From: an uncultured bacterium
GTDB lineage: Bacteria > Bacillota > Clostridia > Lachnospirales > Lachnospiraceae
Assembly: GCA_905215155.1 (NCBI GenBank)
Contig: CAJMPJ010000004.1
Span: 1 to 64,000, forward strand
DNA length: 64,000 nt
Direction: 5' to 3'
Program-made: the position numbers and the translations under genes
Notes under the pieces: model-generated
The model's database searches: none
What the model saw: the letters and a program-made list of their open reading frames with translations, nothing else
What the model was told of the DNA's origin: nothing
In this document: one piece after another, positions 1 through 9,334 of the stretch
Numbering within the stretch: position 1 is the stretch's first letter
Layout of the letters: each line of letters starts with the position of its first letter

Positions 1-66
1 GTGGTGTTCTCTTTTTATTTATTTACCATTATCCGAATAAAACTTTACGCTAGCGAAGAGGAGTTG

Positions 67-294
67 TTATCGTAATGATGATTTAAATTGTTCTATAAAT
101 TCTAAATCCGATGCTTTCAGCTTTAAATTGGTGGTGAGACTTTTTCCTTCCGGAGAGGTGACATGGATCTCAACCACACTTCCTTCTTTCAGCGCACTGT
201 TTGAAACCGCATTGATAAACAGAGGAAATTTTGGGTGATTATTTTTAAAAACGGTCCAGGCTTCTTTTAATTGCATGAGATTCATTAAATTCAT
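67..294 (-). CDS. Small conserved protein of unknown function (75 aa)
   Basis: Open frame of 75 codons on the minus strand. It has a purine-rich ribosome binding site (AAAGGA) about 8 nt before the ATG and a good promoter further upstream (see 328-356), which argues that it is real. The product is soluble, with no signal peptide or membrane segment; it starts MNLMNLMQLKEAW and has an amphipathic N-terminal helix followed by a beta-rich middle with alternating charged residues. I do not recognise a named family. It is transcribed away from the EndoQ-like gene, so the two share an intergenic promoter region. Confidence 0.6.
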   Translation of the reverse strand: MNLMNLMQLKEAWTVFKNNHPKFPLFINAVSNSALKEGSVVEIHVTSPEGKSLTTNLKLKASDLEFIEQFKSSLR

Positions 295-327
295 TGAAAA
301 AGTCCTTTCTTTTTAATTGATAGGCAT

Positions 328-356
328 ATCCTAGCATAAAAGAAATGCGGAGTCAA
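328..356 (-). promoter_or_regulatory. Sigma-A-type promoter for the 75-aa gene
   Basis: Read on the minus strand, TTGACT is followed after exactly 17 nt by TAGGAT, about 35 nt upstream of the start codon. This is inferred from consensus match only. Confidence 0.5.
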
Positions 357-376
357 ACCCCTGTTAGAAGAAAGGC

Positions 377-405
377 TTTCCAGTAAAATACTGCCGTGTT
401 ATAAT
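377..405 (+). promoter_or_regulatory. Probable promoter of the EndoQ-nth pair
   Basis: TTTCCA, 17-nt spacer and TATAAT, with an upstream TG giving an extended -10 (TGTTATAAT). The implied leader before the coding start at 598 is about 190 nt; I see no recognisable regulatory RNA in it. The 295-597 gap otherwise holds only the two divergent promoters. Confidence 0.45.
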
Positions 406-597
406 GGAAAAACAACGATAAAAACAACGCTCATGGCATTGGCCGCAGAGATCCGTTTTTTATCCAGCAAGCCAAGTAGAACAGGACCCTTTACTCTATA
501 TAAAACAAACAGGAAAAATTTTACCCATAAAAGGCCTGCTTTTGTAGTGTAGAATATTAACATAAGAAATGCAATAGAAAGAATAGCAGGTGAATAA

Positions 598-1887
598 ATG
601 TACATAGCAGATTTTCATATCCATTCTCATTACTCCAGAGCCACCAGCAGGGATTGTACCCCGGAATCTCTTGATTTCTGGGCAAGACGCAAGGGAATTG
701 ACCTATTGGGAACCGGAGATTTCACCCATCCTGCCTGGCGGGAGGAACTAAAGGAAAAACTGATTCCGGCAGAAGCCGGACTCTATCAGTTAAAGGAAGA
801 ATATAAAAGAACACAGGGGCAGCTGTCAGAAACCCAATTTCCCAGGTTTGTAATATCCGGTGAAATTAGTACCATCTATAAGAAAAATGGAAAAGTGAGA
901 AAAATTCACAGTGTGATTCTTCTGCCTGATATTGAGGCAGCAGAACTTATTTCCGGGAAACTGGAGGCCATCGGAAATCTTCATTCCGACGGAAGACCCA
1001 TATTGGGACTGGATTGCAGGGATCTTTTGGAAATTGTCCTGGAATCCTGCCCGGAAGCCATCTTTATTCCGGCTCATATCTGGACGCCTCATTTTTCTTT
1101 ATTAGGAGCATTTTCCGGATTTGATTCCATAGAAGAATGTTTTGAAGATTTAACCCCTCATATCCATGCACTGGAAACCGGGCTTTCTTCCGATCCTCCT
1201 ATGAACTGGAGACTGTCGGCCCTGGATCGTTTCCAGCTTATTTCAAACTCGGATGCCCACTCTCCGTCAAAGCTTGGGCGGGAGGCCAATCTTCTTGACA
1301 TCGAACTGTCCTATGAGGGGCTAAGTAATGCTCTTTTAAAGGGGAAGGGGTTAAAGGGAACCATAGAATTTTTTCCGGAAGAGGGGAAATACCATTATGA
1401 CGGACACCGGAAATGCAATCTCTGTCTGTCTCCGGCCCAAGCCCGTCAATATTCCGGCAAATGTCCGGTATGCGGACGAAAGCTGACCACAGGAGTATTT
1501 CACCGAATTGAACAGCTGGCCGACCGGAGGGAAGGCTTCGTTCTTCCCCAAGGAAAAATGTTTGAAAGTGTGGTGCCTTTACTGGAAGTCATTTCTGCAT
1601 CTACCGGTTACACCACTGCCAGCAAAAGAGTACAGAGCCAGTATGAAACCATGGTGGAAACTCTGGGATCAGAATTTGACATCCTCAGGAACCTGCCTGT
1701 GGAAGACATCCGAACAGTCTCCGGTGAATGGATTGCCGAAGGAATTACCCGTCTGAGGGAAAAAAAGGTCATGTGCAGTCCTGGATACGATGGAGAATAC
1801 GGGACCATTCAGTTGTTTGAACCAGGAGAGATAAAAAAGAAAACAGACAAGGCCGTTGAAAATCATTTGAAAATAATACAGAAGTAA
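598..1887 (+). CDS. EndoQ-like endonuclease (PHP domain, zinc finger)
   Basis: 429 aa, the usual length for the EndoQ / TIGR00375 family. The N-terminus begins with a PHP metal-binding motif, H-I-H at residues 7-9 (ADFHIHSHYS), and a later NSDAHSP segment supplies further metal ligands. A four-cysteine zinc finger (CNLC ... CPVC) lies near residues 273-295, followed by a helical C-terminal region. Characterised EndoQ enzymes (Thermococcales, Bacillus pumilus) nick DNA 5' of deaminated bases such as uracil and hypoxanthine and at abasic sites. The gene is followed after 29 nt by endonuclease III with its own AGGAGG site, so the two are probably cotranscribed as a base-damage repair unit. Older databases label this family as a UvrD-like helicase or hypothetical protein; the sequence has no helicase motifs. 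Confidence 0.82.
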   Translation: MYIADFHIHSHYSRATSRDCTPESLDFWARRKGIDLLGTGDFTHPAWREELKEKLIPAEAGLYQLKEEYKRTQGQLSETQFPRFVISGEISTIYKKNGKVRKIHSVILLPDIEAAELISGKLEAIGNLHSDGRPILGLDCRDLLEIVLESCPEAIFIPAHIWTPHFSLLGAFSGFDSIEECFEDLTPHIHALETGLSSDPPMNWRLSALDRFQLISNSDAHSPSKLGREANLLDIELSYEGLSNALLKGKGLKGTIEFFPEEGKYHYDGHRKCNLCLSPAQARQYSGKCPVCGRKLTTGVFHRIEQLADRREGFVLPQGKMFESVVPLLEVISASTGYTTASKRVQSQYETMVETLGSEFDILRNLPVEDIRTVSGEWIAEGITRLREKKVMCSPGYDGEYGTIQLFEPGEIKKKTDKAVENHLKIIQK

Positions 1888-1916
1888 ATCAGATTTTCAG
1901 GAGGAATAAAATACAT

Positions 1917-2540
1917 ATGAAAAACGAACACGTAATTGGTGTACTGGATAAATTGGATGAAATCTATGGCGTTACAAAAAAAGGCTTCTATCATAAGCAG
2001 CCATGGCAGCTGCTGGCCGCCATTATGCTTAGTGCCCAGAGTACGGATAAGCAGGTGGAAGAGGTGCTCCCTCAGTTATTTGCACGATTTCAGAATGCAG
2101 AGGATATGGCAGAAGCTCCCTTGGAAGAAATCGAAGATGCCATACGCTCCATCGGACTTTATAAAAATAAGGCAAAGAATTTAAAGAAATGCTGTCAGCA
2201 GATCGTAGAAGAGCTGGGGGGAGAAGTGCCTGGGGATATCGACGGGCTTCTTTGTCTGGCAGGTGTGGGCAGAAAAACAGCCACGTTATTTCTGGCTGAT
2301 CTCTATGGAATACCGGGAGTTACGGTAGATACCCATGTATTCCGCATATCAAAACGGTTGGGGTGGGCCTGTGGGAAGAATCCGGCTGAAGTGGAGCTGG
2401 AACTGCAAAAGGTACTGCCGAAGGATCATTGGAACCGGATTAATTTTCAATTGATCTATCATGGCAGGACGGTGTGTACTGCAAGGAAGGCAAAATGCCA
2501 GGAGTGTGTTTTGGCGGAATGGTGTGAGAAGAAGTTGTAA
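1917..2540 (+). CDS. nth: Endonuclease III (DNA glycosylase / AP lyase)
   Basis: 207 aa, typical length. The helix-hairpin-helix segment LAGVGRKTA carries the catalytic lysine at residue 120 and VDTHV carries the catalytic aspartate at residue 138. The C-terminal 4Fe-4S loop has cysteines at 187, 194, 197 and 203, the same spacing and numbering as the Escherichia coli enzyme. It removes oxidised pyrimidines and cuts the abasic site by beta-elimination. The start ATG follows an AGGAGG site. It lies directly downstream of the EndoQ-like gene and ends at a strong terminator. Confidence 0.96.
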   Translation: MKNEHVIGVLDKLDEIYGVTKKGFYHKQPWQLLAAIMLSAQSTDKQVEEVLPQLFARFQNAEDMAEAPLEEIEDAIRSIGLYKNKAKNLKKCCQQIVEELGGEVPGDIDGLLCLAGVGRKTATLFLADLYGIPGVTVDTHVFRISKRLGWACGKNPAEVELELQKVLPKDHWNRINFQLIYHGRTVCTARKAKCQECVLAEWCEKKL

Positions 2541-2563
2541 TAAATAAGTTTGGTTTAACGGTA

Positions 2564-2613
2564 TAAAAAGGCTCCTGCCCAGCGACAAAAATCGCTGGGC
2601 AGGAGCCTTTTTG
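2564..2613 (+). terminator. Intrinsic terminator after nth
   Basis: A near-perfect stem of about 20 bp (GGCTCCTGCCCAGCGA pairing with TCGCTGGGCAGGAGCC, CAAAAA loop) ends in a run of T. The A-tract on the 5' side means it could also act on the opposite strand. Confidence 0.92.
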
Positions 2614-2715
2614 CTAGATATGCCTGGCAGTTCTTCATGCAAAAAGAAGGGGATACAGCAAGGTCAAAAAATGTCAGTATTGCTGTTATAATGTCAGAAA
2701 TTAACAGCAAAGGTA

Positions 2716-2744
2716 TTGTAAATTCACGATTTAAATTGTATAAT
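2716..2744 (+). promoter_or_regulatory. Probable promoter of the cas operon
   Basis: TTGTAA, 17-nt spacer and TATAAT in a very AT-rich stretch, about 50 nt before the cas3 start codon. Another TATAAT lies at 2687-2692 without a clear -35. Confidence 0.55.
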
Positions 2745-2795
2745 TAATTTATATTTATTTTCGTAATTTAAAAACAATAAAAAGAAGGTGTATTA

Positions 2796-5183
2796 ATGAT
2801 CGCACATATTGATCCCAATCACCTGGAGCGTGAGCAGACAGTATTAGAACATCTGAAGGGTACAGCCCAGATTGCAAGAAATCTGGGTACACCTTTAGAA
2901 ATCAAAAACCTTGCTTATCTTGCCGGATTATATCACGATTTGGGGAAATGGCGGAAAAAGTTTGAAACCTATATCAGAAGTGCTGTATTAGATGGCAAAA
3001 AAAAGAACCATGAAAAAATTAACCATAGTTCCGCCGGGGCCATCTACATATACCGGAGATATTATCATGGCAGCGATATAGAAAAGCTGACAGCTCAGCT
3101 TCTTTGCCAGACGATTCTCAGCCACCATGGGCTAAGCGATTGTATTACCGTAGAGGGAGAAGATGCTTTTCATAAAAGAGTGGAAAATTTAAACAAACTG
3201 GATTATGAAGAAATTTTAACCAATATGAAAAATAGTACCATTTCGGAGGAAGAGATGGATGAGTTTTTTAAAAAGGCAGTAGGGGAAGTCTCATCGTTGC
3301 AAAATAAAATAAAGACACATTCCCTTAGTAGTTCCTTTACCAATGGATTGATTTTCCGTATGCTATTGTCTGTTTTAATTGACTCGGATCGTATCGATAC
3401 TGCGGTTTTCTGCGGAGATAGAAGTATTGACGATAATCCCAAGAATGGAGAGGTTTTATGGGAAGTCCCTGCTAAAAATTTGGAGCGTACATTGAGTATT
3501 TTTCCCCAAAATGACGGGATTTCTTCTATTCGAAGAAGAATTGCAAACGAATGTCTGGCTTTTGCACAGAATTCTTCCGGAATCTATCGGCTGACAGTCC
3601 CAACAGGAGGTGCTAAGACGCTGAGTAGTATGCGGTATGCCATTGCTCATGCAACTAGATATCATAAAAAACGGATTTTTTACATAGCTCCTTATTTAAG
3701 TATTTTGGAGCAAAATAGTCAGGTGTTTCGGCAAGCTTTGGGAGAAGAGACTCCTATTTTGGAACATCATTCCAATGTGATGATGGAAAGCGAAGATGAC
3801 GAATCATGTAGAGACAGCTATCGTCACTTGACAGAGAACTGGGATACCCCCATTATAATAACCACATTTGTTCAGTTTTTGAATACCATGTTTGCAGGAA
3901 ATACAGGTTCTGTTAGGCGGTTCCACAATTTGTCCCAATCCGTAATAATTATTGATGAGATACAATCCCTTCCCATAAGGCTGCTCTATTTGTTTAATAT
4001 GACCATAAATTACTTATCAAAGCTTTGTCAGACTACGGTAGTGTTATGTTCTGCCACTCAGCCTGCCCTGGAAGATATCCCTGTTCCTATTCAGATGTCA
4101 AATCCACCAGATATGATTGGAGATGTAGATGATCTTTTTAAGAAATTAAAACGGGTCCGGGTTGAACCCCGACCTGAAATGATGACGACAGAACAGCTAT
4201 CCGGATTTTTAAAGAAGCAGTTTGAAAAGGAAACAGATATGTTGGTTATTTTAAATACGAAAGCTGCCGCAGCCGTAATTTATAAATCATTAAATAGTTT
4301 ATTCCTGGAATCCGGTGAAGAAATAACTTTAATTCATTTAAGCACGAGTATGTGTGCGGAGCACCGGTTATGCTGCATCAACCAAATCAAAAACAGGAGA
4401 CAGGGGGAACGCTTAATCTGCATCAGTACTTCCCTCATGGAAGCAGGGGTGGATTTATCCTTTTCCTGCGTCGTCCGTTCTTATACAGGGTTAGATTGTA
4501 TCGCACAGTCAGCCGGCCGCTGTAACAGGAATGAAGAACAGAAGGAAGGTACTTTATTTCTAATTCATTATGCAGAGGAACGTCTTGGAAATTTGGAACA
4601 GGTGAGAAAAGGTGCGGCTTGCACCGAAGCCATAATAGAACAGTTTAAAAAAGACAGTCAAAAGTTTCATGATGATTTGTTATCCAGGCCTGCCTTGAAT
4701 GCGTATTATAAGAAGTATTATAGCGATCTGGAGCAATCCAGACTTATGAATTATCCAGTAGATCCCAAGGGATTCAATATGGTGGATGTCTTAAGTGAGA
4801 ACAAAATAGGTAAAAATAGATATTATGAGAAATACAAAAGAGAAGAAGATCTGGATCTTATTCTGTATCAGGCATTTCAATCAGCAGGGAAAACTTTTGA
4901 AGTAATAGAACAAAATACCATTGGAGTTTTAGTTCCGTATGGAGAGGGAGAAGAAATCATCAATAAATTAAATGGAGAACTTTATGGGAATGAAATCACA
5001 GCCTGTTTGAGAAAGGGACAGCGTTTCACCGTGAATTTTTACAGAGACAAAATAGAAAAACTGATTAAGACCGGTGCCATTGCTTTATTAAAGAATGGCA
5101 ATGTATTGGCATTAAAGAGTGGTTTTTACGATAAAGATCTGGGTGTTGTGATAGATGGAAAAGAAGAATTTTTATTGGTTTAG
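2796..5183 (+). CDS. cas3: CRISPR-associated nuclease/helicase Cas3 (type I-C)
   Basis: 795 aa with the HD nuclease domain first and the SF2 helicase second. HD residues are visible as H47-D48 in YHDLGKW, a further His in NHSSAG and HH in ILSHHGLSD. Helicase motifs are PTGGAKT near residue 270 (Walker A), DEIQSLP near residue 387 (motif II), CSATQP (motif III) and a C-terminal QSAGRCNRNE (motif VI). Walker A reads GAKT rather than the usual GKT preceded by glycine, which is odd. Cas3 is recruited by Cascade and degrades the target DNA. It is the first gene of a tightly packed seven-gene operon, 12 nt before cas5c, with an AAGAAGG ribosome binding site. Confidence 0.95.
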   Translation: MIAHIDPNHLEREQTVLEHLKGTAQIARNLGTPLEIKNLAYLAGLYHDLGKWRKKFETYIRSAVLDGKKKNHEKINHSSAGAIYIYRRYYHGSDIEKLTAQLLCQTILSHHGLSDCITVEGEDAFHKRVENLNKLDYEEILTNMKNSTISEEEMDEFFKKAVGEVSSLQNKIKTHSLSSSFTNGLIFRMLLSVLIDSDRIDTAVFCGDRSIDDNPKNGEVLWEVPAKNLERTLSIFPQNDGISSIRRRIANECLAFAQNSSGIYRLTVPTGGAKTLSSMRYAIAHATRYHKKRIFYIAPYLSILEQNSQVFRQALGEETPILEHHSNVMMESEDDESCRDSYRHLTENWDTPIIITTFVQFLNTMFAGNTGSVRRFHNLSQSVIIIDEIQSLPIRLLYLFNMTINYLSKLCQTTVVLCSATQPALEDIPVPIQMSNPPDMIGDVDDLFKKLKRVRVEPRPEMMTTEQLSGFLKKQFEKETDMLVILNTKAAAAVIYKSLNSLFLESGEEITLIHLSTSMCAEHRLCCINQIKNRRQGERLICISTSLMEAGVDLSFSCVVRSYTGLDCIAQSAGRCNRNEEQKEGTLFLIHYAEERLGNLEQVRKGAACTEAIIEQFKKDSQKFHDDLLSRPALNAYYKKYYSDLEQSRLMNYPVDPKGFNMVDVLSENKIGKNRYYEKYKREEDLDLILYQAFQSAGKTFEVIEQNTIGVLVPYGEGEEIINKLNGELYGNEITACLRKGQRFTVNFYRDKIEKLIKTGAIALLKNGNVLALKSGFYDKDLGVVIDGKEEFLLV

Positions 5184-5195
5184 GAGGGATATGAG

Positions 5196-5933
5196 TTGAA
5201 AAAGGAAAACAGCATAGAATTTAAGGTTTATGGAAGAAGGGCACTTTTTTCCGATCCATTGAACCGGATTGGAGGGGAAAAATTCTCCTATCAGATTCCT
5301 ACTTATCAGGCTCTAAAGGGCATTGTAGAAAGCGTTTACTGGAAACCTACATTTATCTGGGTAATTGAAAAAGTGAGAGTCATGAAACAGATTCAAACAG
5401 AATCAATAGGAATTCGTCCAATTAATTATGGAGGGGGAAACACTCTTTCCTATTATACTTATCTCAGAAACGTGGAATACCATGTAAAAGCACATTTTGA
5501 ATGGAATGAGAACCACAAAAATTTAATGGATGACAGAAATGAAAATAAGCATTTTTTTATTGCCAAAAGAATGCTTGAAAAAGGAGGAAGAAGAGATGTT
5601 TTTCTTGGGACGAGGGAGTGTCAGGCTTACGTAGAGCCTTGTAAATTCGACGAAGGCGTTGGTGCTTATGATGATTTAACAGAATGGTCATTGGGAACTA
5701 TGTTTCATGGGATTACATATCCGGACGAAGCGGTTCGTGAAGAAGAAAGAGAAATGATGACAGCACGTTTCTGGAGTCCGGTTTTAAGAAAAGGGGTAGT
5801 AGAATTTATTCGACCGGAGGACTGTACTATTCGTAGGAAAATCAGAACGATGAAGGGAAAAAGCTTTGGTGCAGGAAATTTTTCAGGATTAGACGAATTT
5901 CATTCACTTTTAGAAAAAGAGGGGGTGGAATAA
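5196..5933 (+). CDS. cas5c: Cas5c, crRNA-processing Cascade subunit (type I-C)
   Basis: 245 aa. In type I-C systems Cas5c replaces Cas6: it cuts pre-crRNA 3' of the repeat stem and then stays in Cascade. Tyr48, Lys118 and His119 correspond by position to the catalytic Tyr46, Lys116 and His117 reported for the Bacillus halodurans homologue. The ferredoxin-like fold start (IEFKVYGRRALF) and the glycine-rich loop NYGGGN are typical. Translation starts at TTG behind AGGAGGG; the ATG six bases earlier is out of frame and stops at once. It ends 1 nt before the cas8c start. Confidence 0.94.
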   Translation: MKKENSIEFKVYGRRALFSDPLNRIGGEKFSYQIPTYQALKGIVESVYWKPTFIWVIEKVRVMKQIQTESIGIRPINYGGGNTLSYYTYLRNVEYHVKAHFEWNENHKNLMDDRNENKHFFIAKRMLEKGGRRDVFLGTRECQAYVEPCKFDEGVGAYDDLTEWSLGTMFHGITYPDEAVREEEREMMTARFWSPVLRKGVVEFIRPEDCTIRRKIRTMKGKSFGAGNFSGLDEFHSLLEKEGVE

Positions 5934-5934
5934 G

Positions 5935-7797
5935 ATGGGCTATATGCAGATTTTACATGAAACTTATGAAAAGTCCAGAGCATTTGTAGGGAAAAAGGAT
6001 GAAAGGGGATTTATTCTTATACCTATAGCTCATTCCATCCAAAATGCACAGATCGAAATCGTACTTGGGCTTTCCGGTGAGTGGAAAAGTGCTAGAAAAG
6101 TAGAGAAAGCAGAGGCCGTAACAATCATCCCCGTAACCGAAGATTCCGGAAGCCGTTCCAGTGGAATAACTCCTCATCCCCTGTGTGATAAATTGTGCTA
6201 TCTTGCTGGCGATTATGCAACTTATTGTCATCGAAAAAAAGCCGATGAATTTTATCCGATTTATATTAAACAGTTGCAGCGGTGGGTGGAATCAGGGTGT
6301 CATGAATTTGTAACAGCCATTTATACTTATTTAAAGAAAGGCAGACTTGTTCGTGATTTAATGGAAACAGGGATATTGGTTTTAAATGAGTCAGGACTTC
6401 TCGCTGACGATGTTAAAATTGAAGGAATTATACAGGAAGATGCTTTTATACGTTTCAGAATACAGGATGAGAGTGTTGCAGGTCTGGGGGAAGTGTGGAG
6501 AGAACCGGCTCTTTATAATAATTATATTGAATATTATATAAAACAGTTAGACAGAATGGATTTGGATTATATTACAGGAAAATACATTCCAGTTTCTGAA
6601 AAACACCCCTCTAAAATCAGAAACAGTGGAGATAAAGCAAAATTAATATCTTCCAATGATTCTTCGGGCTTTACTTATCGGGGACGCTTTGCCTCAAAAG
6701 AAGAAGCGGTAAGTGTAGGATATATTCCCTCCCAGCAGGCTCATAATGTGTTACGCTGGCTGATTGAACGTCAAGGCTACCGTAAATATGAAATGTGTAT
6801 AGTTACCTGGAACCCAGAGATGGAGCAAGTACCTGACTGGGTACAAGGAAATACTTTAGACATTGCATATGGAGGGCAAAAGGAACCAAAGTTAATCCTT
6901 GGTGAAAATTATGCAGATCAGGTTTCTCTAGCGATACAAGGTCGTTATTCCCAGTTTCAAGACCCTTCCAAAAATATCGTAGTAATGTCTTTGGAGTCAG
7001 GAACTTTGGGTAGACTTTCTGTTACTTATTTTCAACAGATGAAAGGATCGGATTTTTTAAATAATTTAATATACTGGCACACGACCTGTTGCTGGCCAAT
7101 GATTGATGCAAAAACGAATCATCCAGGCCATTTTCCAATCGCACCGGAACCTGTAGAGATTATAAAGGCAGCTTACGGTGTGGAAAGAAATGATTTTTTG
7201 CAGGTGGATGAAAGGCTGATGAAGGATGCGTTTAGAAGACTGATGCCCTGCATTATTAAGGGAAAGCGAATTCCCAAAGATATAGTAAATTCAGCGTTTG
7301 AAAATGCAATAAGGCCCATGGGATATGGAAGTTTTAACCGCAGGAAGGTTCTAAATATTGCCTGTGCACTGATCCGAAAGTATAATCTGGACAGGAGTAA
7401 TAAGAAAGGGGAGTATGACGACATGAGTTTAGATCGAACAAGAGAGGTGCCGGATTATCTTTATGGAAGACTGTTGGCCGTATATCACAAGATGGAATAC
7501 GATACATTTACCGAGGAAGAAAAAGGGAAACGGGAAACCAATGCTGAGAGGTACTGCCCATTAATGGTAAGAGATCCTGAAAAGACATGGTTGGTTCTTC
7601 AAAAAAAGATTAAGCCGTACCGAAGAAAGTTAGCTTTAAAATCCCTGATTTACTATGATAAAGAGATACAGCAAATTAGTGATCTTTTTAATCCGAATAT
7701 CAAAAAAGTTGGAAAACTTGGGCAGGAATTTCTTATTGCTTACAACTGTCAGCTTGCAGATATGTGGCGATCAAAAAAAACTTACGATGAAGAATAG
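5935..7797 (+). CDS. cas8c: Cas8c (Csd1), large Cascade subunit (type I-C)
   Basis: 620 aa, normal for Cas8c/Csd1. The family is divergent and the call rests on length, position between cas5c and cas7c, and Csd1-like segments such as GRFASKEEAVSVGY and the C-terminal helical part containing YDKEIQQISDLF. Cas8c recognises the PAM and stabilises the R-loop. The C-terminal helices may also be made separately as a small Cas11 subunit by internal initiation, as described for other type I-C loci; I did not identify a decisive internal start. The ATG is 1 nt after the cas5c stop. Confidence 0.93.
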   Translation: MGYMQILHETYEKSRAFVGKKDERGFILIPIAHSIQNAQIEIVLGLSGEWKSARKVEKAEAVTIIPVTEDSGSRSSGITPHPLCDKLCYLAGDYATYCHRKKADEFYPIYIKQLQRWVESGCHEFVTAIYTYLKKGRLVRDLMETGILVLNESGLLADDVKIEGIIQEDAFIRFRIQDESVAGLGEVWREPALYNNYIEYYIKQLDRMDLDYITGKYIPVSEKHPSKIRNSGDKAKLISSNDSSGFTYRGRFASKEEAVSVGYIPSQQAHNVLRWLIERQGYRKYEMCIVTWNPEMEQVPDWVQGNTLDIAYGGQKEPKLILGENYADQVSLAIQGRYSQFQDPSKNIVVMSLESGTLGRLSVTYFQQMKGSDFLNNLIYWHTTCCWPMIDAKTNHPGHFPIAPEPVEIIKAAYGVERNDFLQVDERLMKDAFRRLMPCIIKGKRIPKDIVNSAFENAIRPMGYGSFNRRKVLNIACALIRKYNLDRSNKKGEYDDMSLDRTREVPDYLYGRLLAVYHKMEYDTFTEEEKGKRETNAERYCPLMVRDPEKTWLVLQKKIKPYRRKLALKSLIYYDKEIQQISDLFNPNIKKVGKLGQEFLIAYNCQLADMWRSKKTYDEE

Positions 7798-7812
7798 GTG
7801 GAGGACAAGAGT

Positions 7813-8679
7813 ATGAGTGGATTTACAAATAAGATTGATTTTTCTGTATTAGTAACTGTAAAGAAAGCAAATCCCAACGGGGATCCCTTAAATGGAAATC
7901 GTCCAAGAGAGGATTACGAAGGGTATGGAGAGATTTCCGATGTATGTGTGAAAAGAAAAATAAGAAACCGCTTACAGGATATGGGAGAAGAAATTTTTGT
8001 TCAGCCAGATGATCGTTGTCAGGATGGATACAAAAGCCTGAATGAACGGGCAAAAAACTGCCAAGAGCTGGAGGCTGCATCCAAGTCAAAGGATCAGGAA
8101 GCGTATGCAAAAGCCGCCTGTGAAAAATGGATTGATGTACGCTCATTTGGACAGGTTTTTGCATTCAAAGGCAAAGATGCAAATGTATCAATAGGAGTTC
8201 GTGGTCCTGTATCGGTTCAAACAGGTGTCAGTATCTCCCCCATTGAAATTATGGATATGCAGATTACAAAAAGCACAAATGGAGAACCGGCAAAGACTGG
8301 CAACAAATCTCCAGATACCATGGGAACCAAATACCGGGTGGAGTTTGGGTTATATCGAATCAATGGAAGCATTAATCACCAATTGGCAAATAAGACGGGA
8401 TTTACAGATGAAGATGCAGAAAAAATAAAGAATGCCCTTTTAACCCTGTTTGTCAATGATGTTTCTGCTGCCCGCCCCGATGGAAGTATGGAAGTGCGTA
8501 AAGTATATTGGTGGAGGCACAACTGCCCTTTGGGACAGTATTCCTCAGCCAAAGTTCAGCGATCTCTGGAAGTGACAGAAAAGGAATCGGCAAATGGAAA
8601 TCCTTTAAATTACGAGGATTACGACATTGTCTGCCATAAATTAGAAGGACTTGAGCCGGAGATCTATGAAGGACTATAG
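7813..8679 (+). CDS. cas7c: Cas7c (Csd2), Cascade backbone subunit (type I-C)
   Basis: 288 aa from the ATG at 7813, which has GGTGGAGG about 8 nt upstream; the in-frame GTG at 7798 lies inside that ribosome binding site and is less likely. The N-terminus has the Cas7 RAMP start and the characteristic KANPNGDPLNGNRPR motif. Several copies coat the crRNA spacer in Cascade. The 3' end overlaps the likely cas4 start by 14 nt. Confidence 0.95.
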   Translation: MSGFTNKIDFSVLVTVKKANPNGDPLNGNRPREDYEGYGEISDVCVKRKIRNRLQDMGEEIFVQPDDRCQDGYKSLNERAKNCQELEAASKSKDQEAYAKAACEKWIDVRSFGQVFAFKGKDANVSIGVRGPVSVQTGVSISPIEIMDMQITKSTNGEPAKTGNKSPDTMGTKYRVEFGLYRINGSINHQLANKTGFTDEDAEKIKNALLTLFVNDVSAARPDGSMEVRKVYWWRHNCPLGQYSSAKVQRSLEVTEKESANGNPLNYEDYDIVCHKLEGLEPEIYEGL

Positions 8680-9334
8680 GGAAGATGAGTTTCTCATGCT
8701 GTCAGGAATCCAGCATTATGCCTTCTGTCCCAGGCAATGGGCTTTGATTCATATTGAACAGCAATGGGAGGAAAATTATTTTACAGTTATGGGAAATATT
8801 ATGCATGAAAATGCCCATGACAAAAAGTTTACAGAAAAACGGGACCGTATCGTAATTACGAGGGGGATGCCTGTATTTTCCAGAACGATGGGTGTGAGGG
8901 GCGACTGTGATATAGTTGAATTCCATCAGGACAAAGAAGGAATTCCTTTGAAAAATTATAGCGGCATTTATCAGCCATTCCCTGTAGAATATAAGCGAGG
9001 AAAGCCGAAAGAGCATGATGCAGATGTTTTACAATTATGCGCCCAGGCAATGTGTTTAGAGGAAATGCTGGTCTGCACTGTGCCAAAAGGCTTTCTATAT
9101 TATGGGGAGACAAAGAGGAGAATTGAGGTACTGTTTGAAGATGAACTTCGTAAAAAAGTTACCGGTACTTTTGAGAAAATGCACCAGATGATGAAGAGGA
9201 ATTATACTCCGAAAGGAAAAATTACCAAAGCATGTAAATCTTGTTCTCTGGCAGAGCAGTGTCTTCCGAAGTTAAATAAAAAAAACTCAGTTGATGATTA
9301 TATAAAGCGGAAACTGGAAGAGGAAAAGCTATGA
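8666..9334 (+). CDS. cas4: Cas4 adaptation nuclease
   Basis: 222 aa from ATG 8666, preceded by GGAG; an in-frame TTG at 8651 is an alternative. The PD-(D/E)XK core is seen as VEYKRGKP and the following QLCAQAMCLEEM (QhxxY-like) segment. Four cysteines for a 4Fe-4S cluster are present, one in FCPRQW near the N-terminus and three at the C-terminus (CKSCSLAEQC). Cas4 trims prespacers and selects PAM-bearing ends with Cas1-Cas2. Its stop overlaps the cas1 start (ATGA). Confidence 0.94.
   Translation: MKDYREDEFLMLSGIQHYAFCPRQWALIHIEQQWEENYFTVMGNIMHENAHDKKFTEKRDRIVITRGMPVFSRTMGVRGDCDIVEFHQDKEGIPLKNYSGIYQPFPVEYKRGKPKEHDADVLQLCAQAMCLEEMLVCTVPKGFLYYGETKRRIEVLFEDELRKKVTGTFEKMHQMMKRNYTPKGKITKACKSCSLAEQCLPKLNKKNSVDDYIKRKLEEEKL

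Noticed and set aside
399..605. 68-codon hydrophobic minus-strand frame before the EndoQ-like gene
   Set aside because: No ribosome binding site, overlaps the start of the EndoQ-like gene and the likely promoter.
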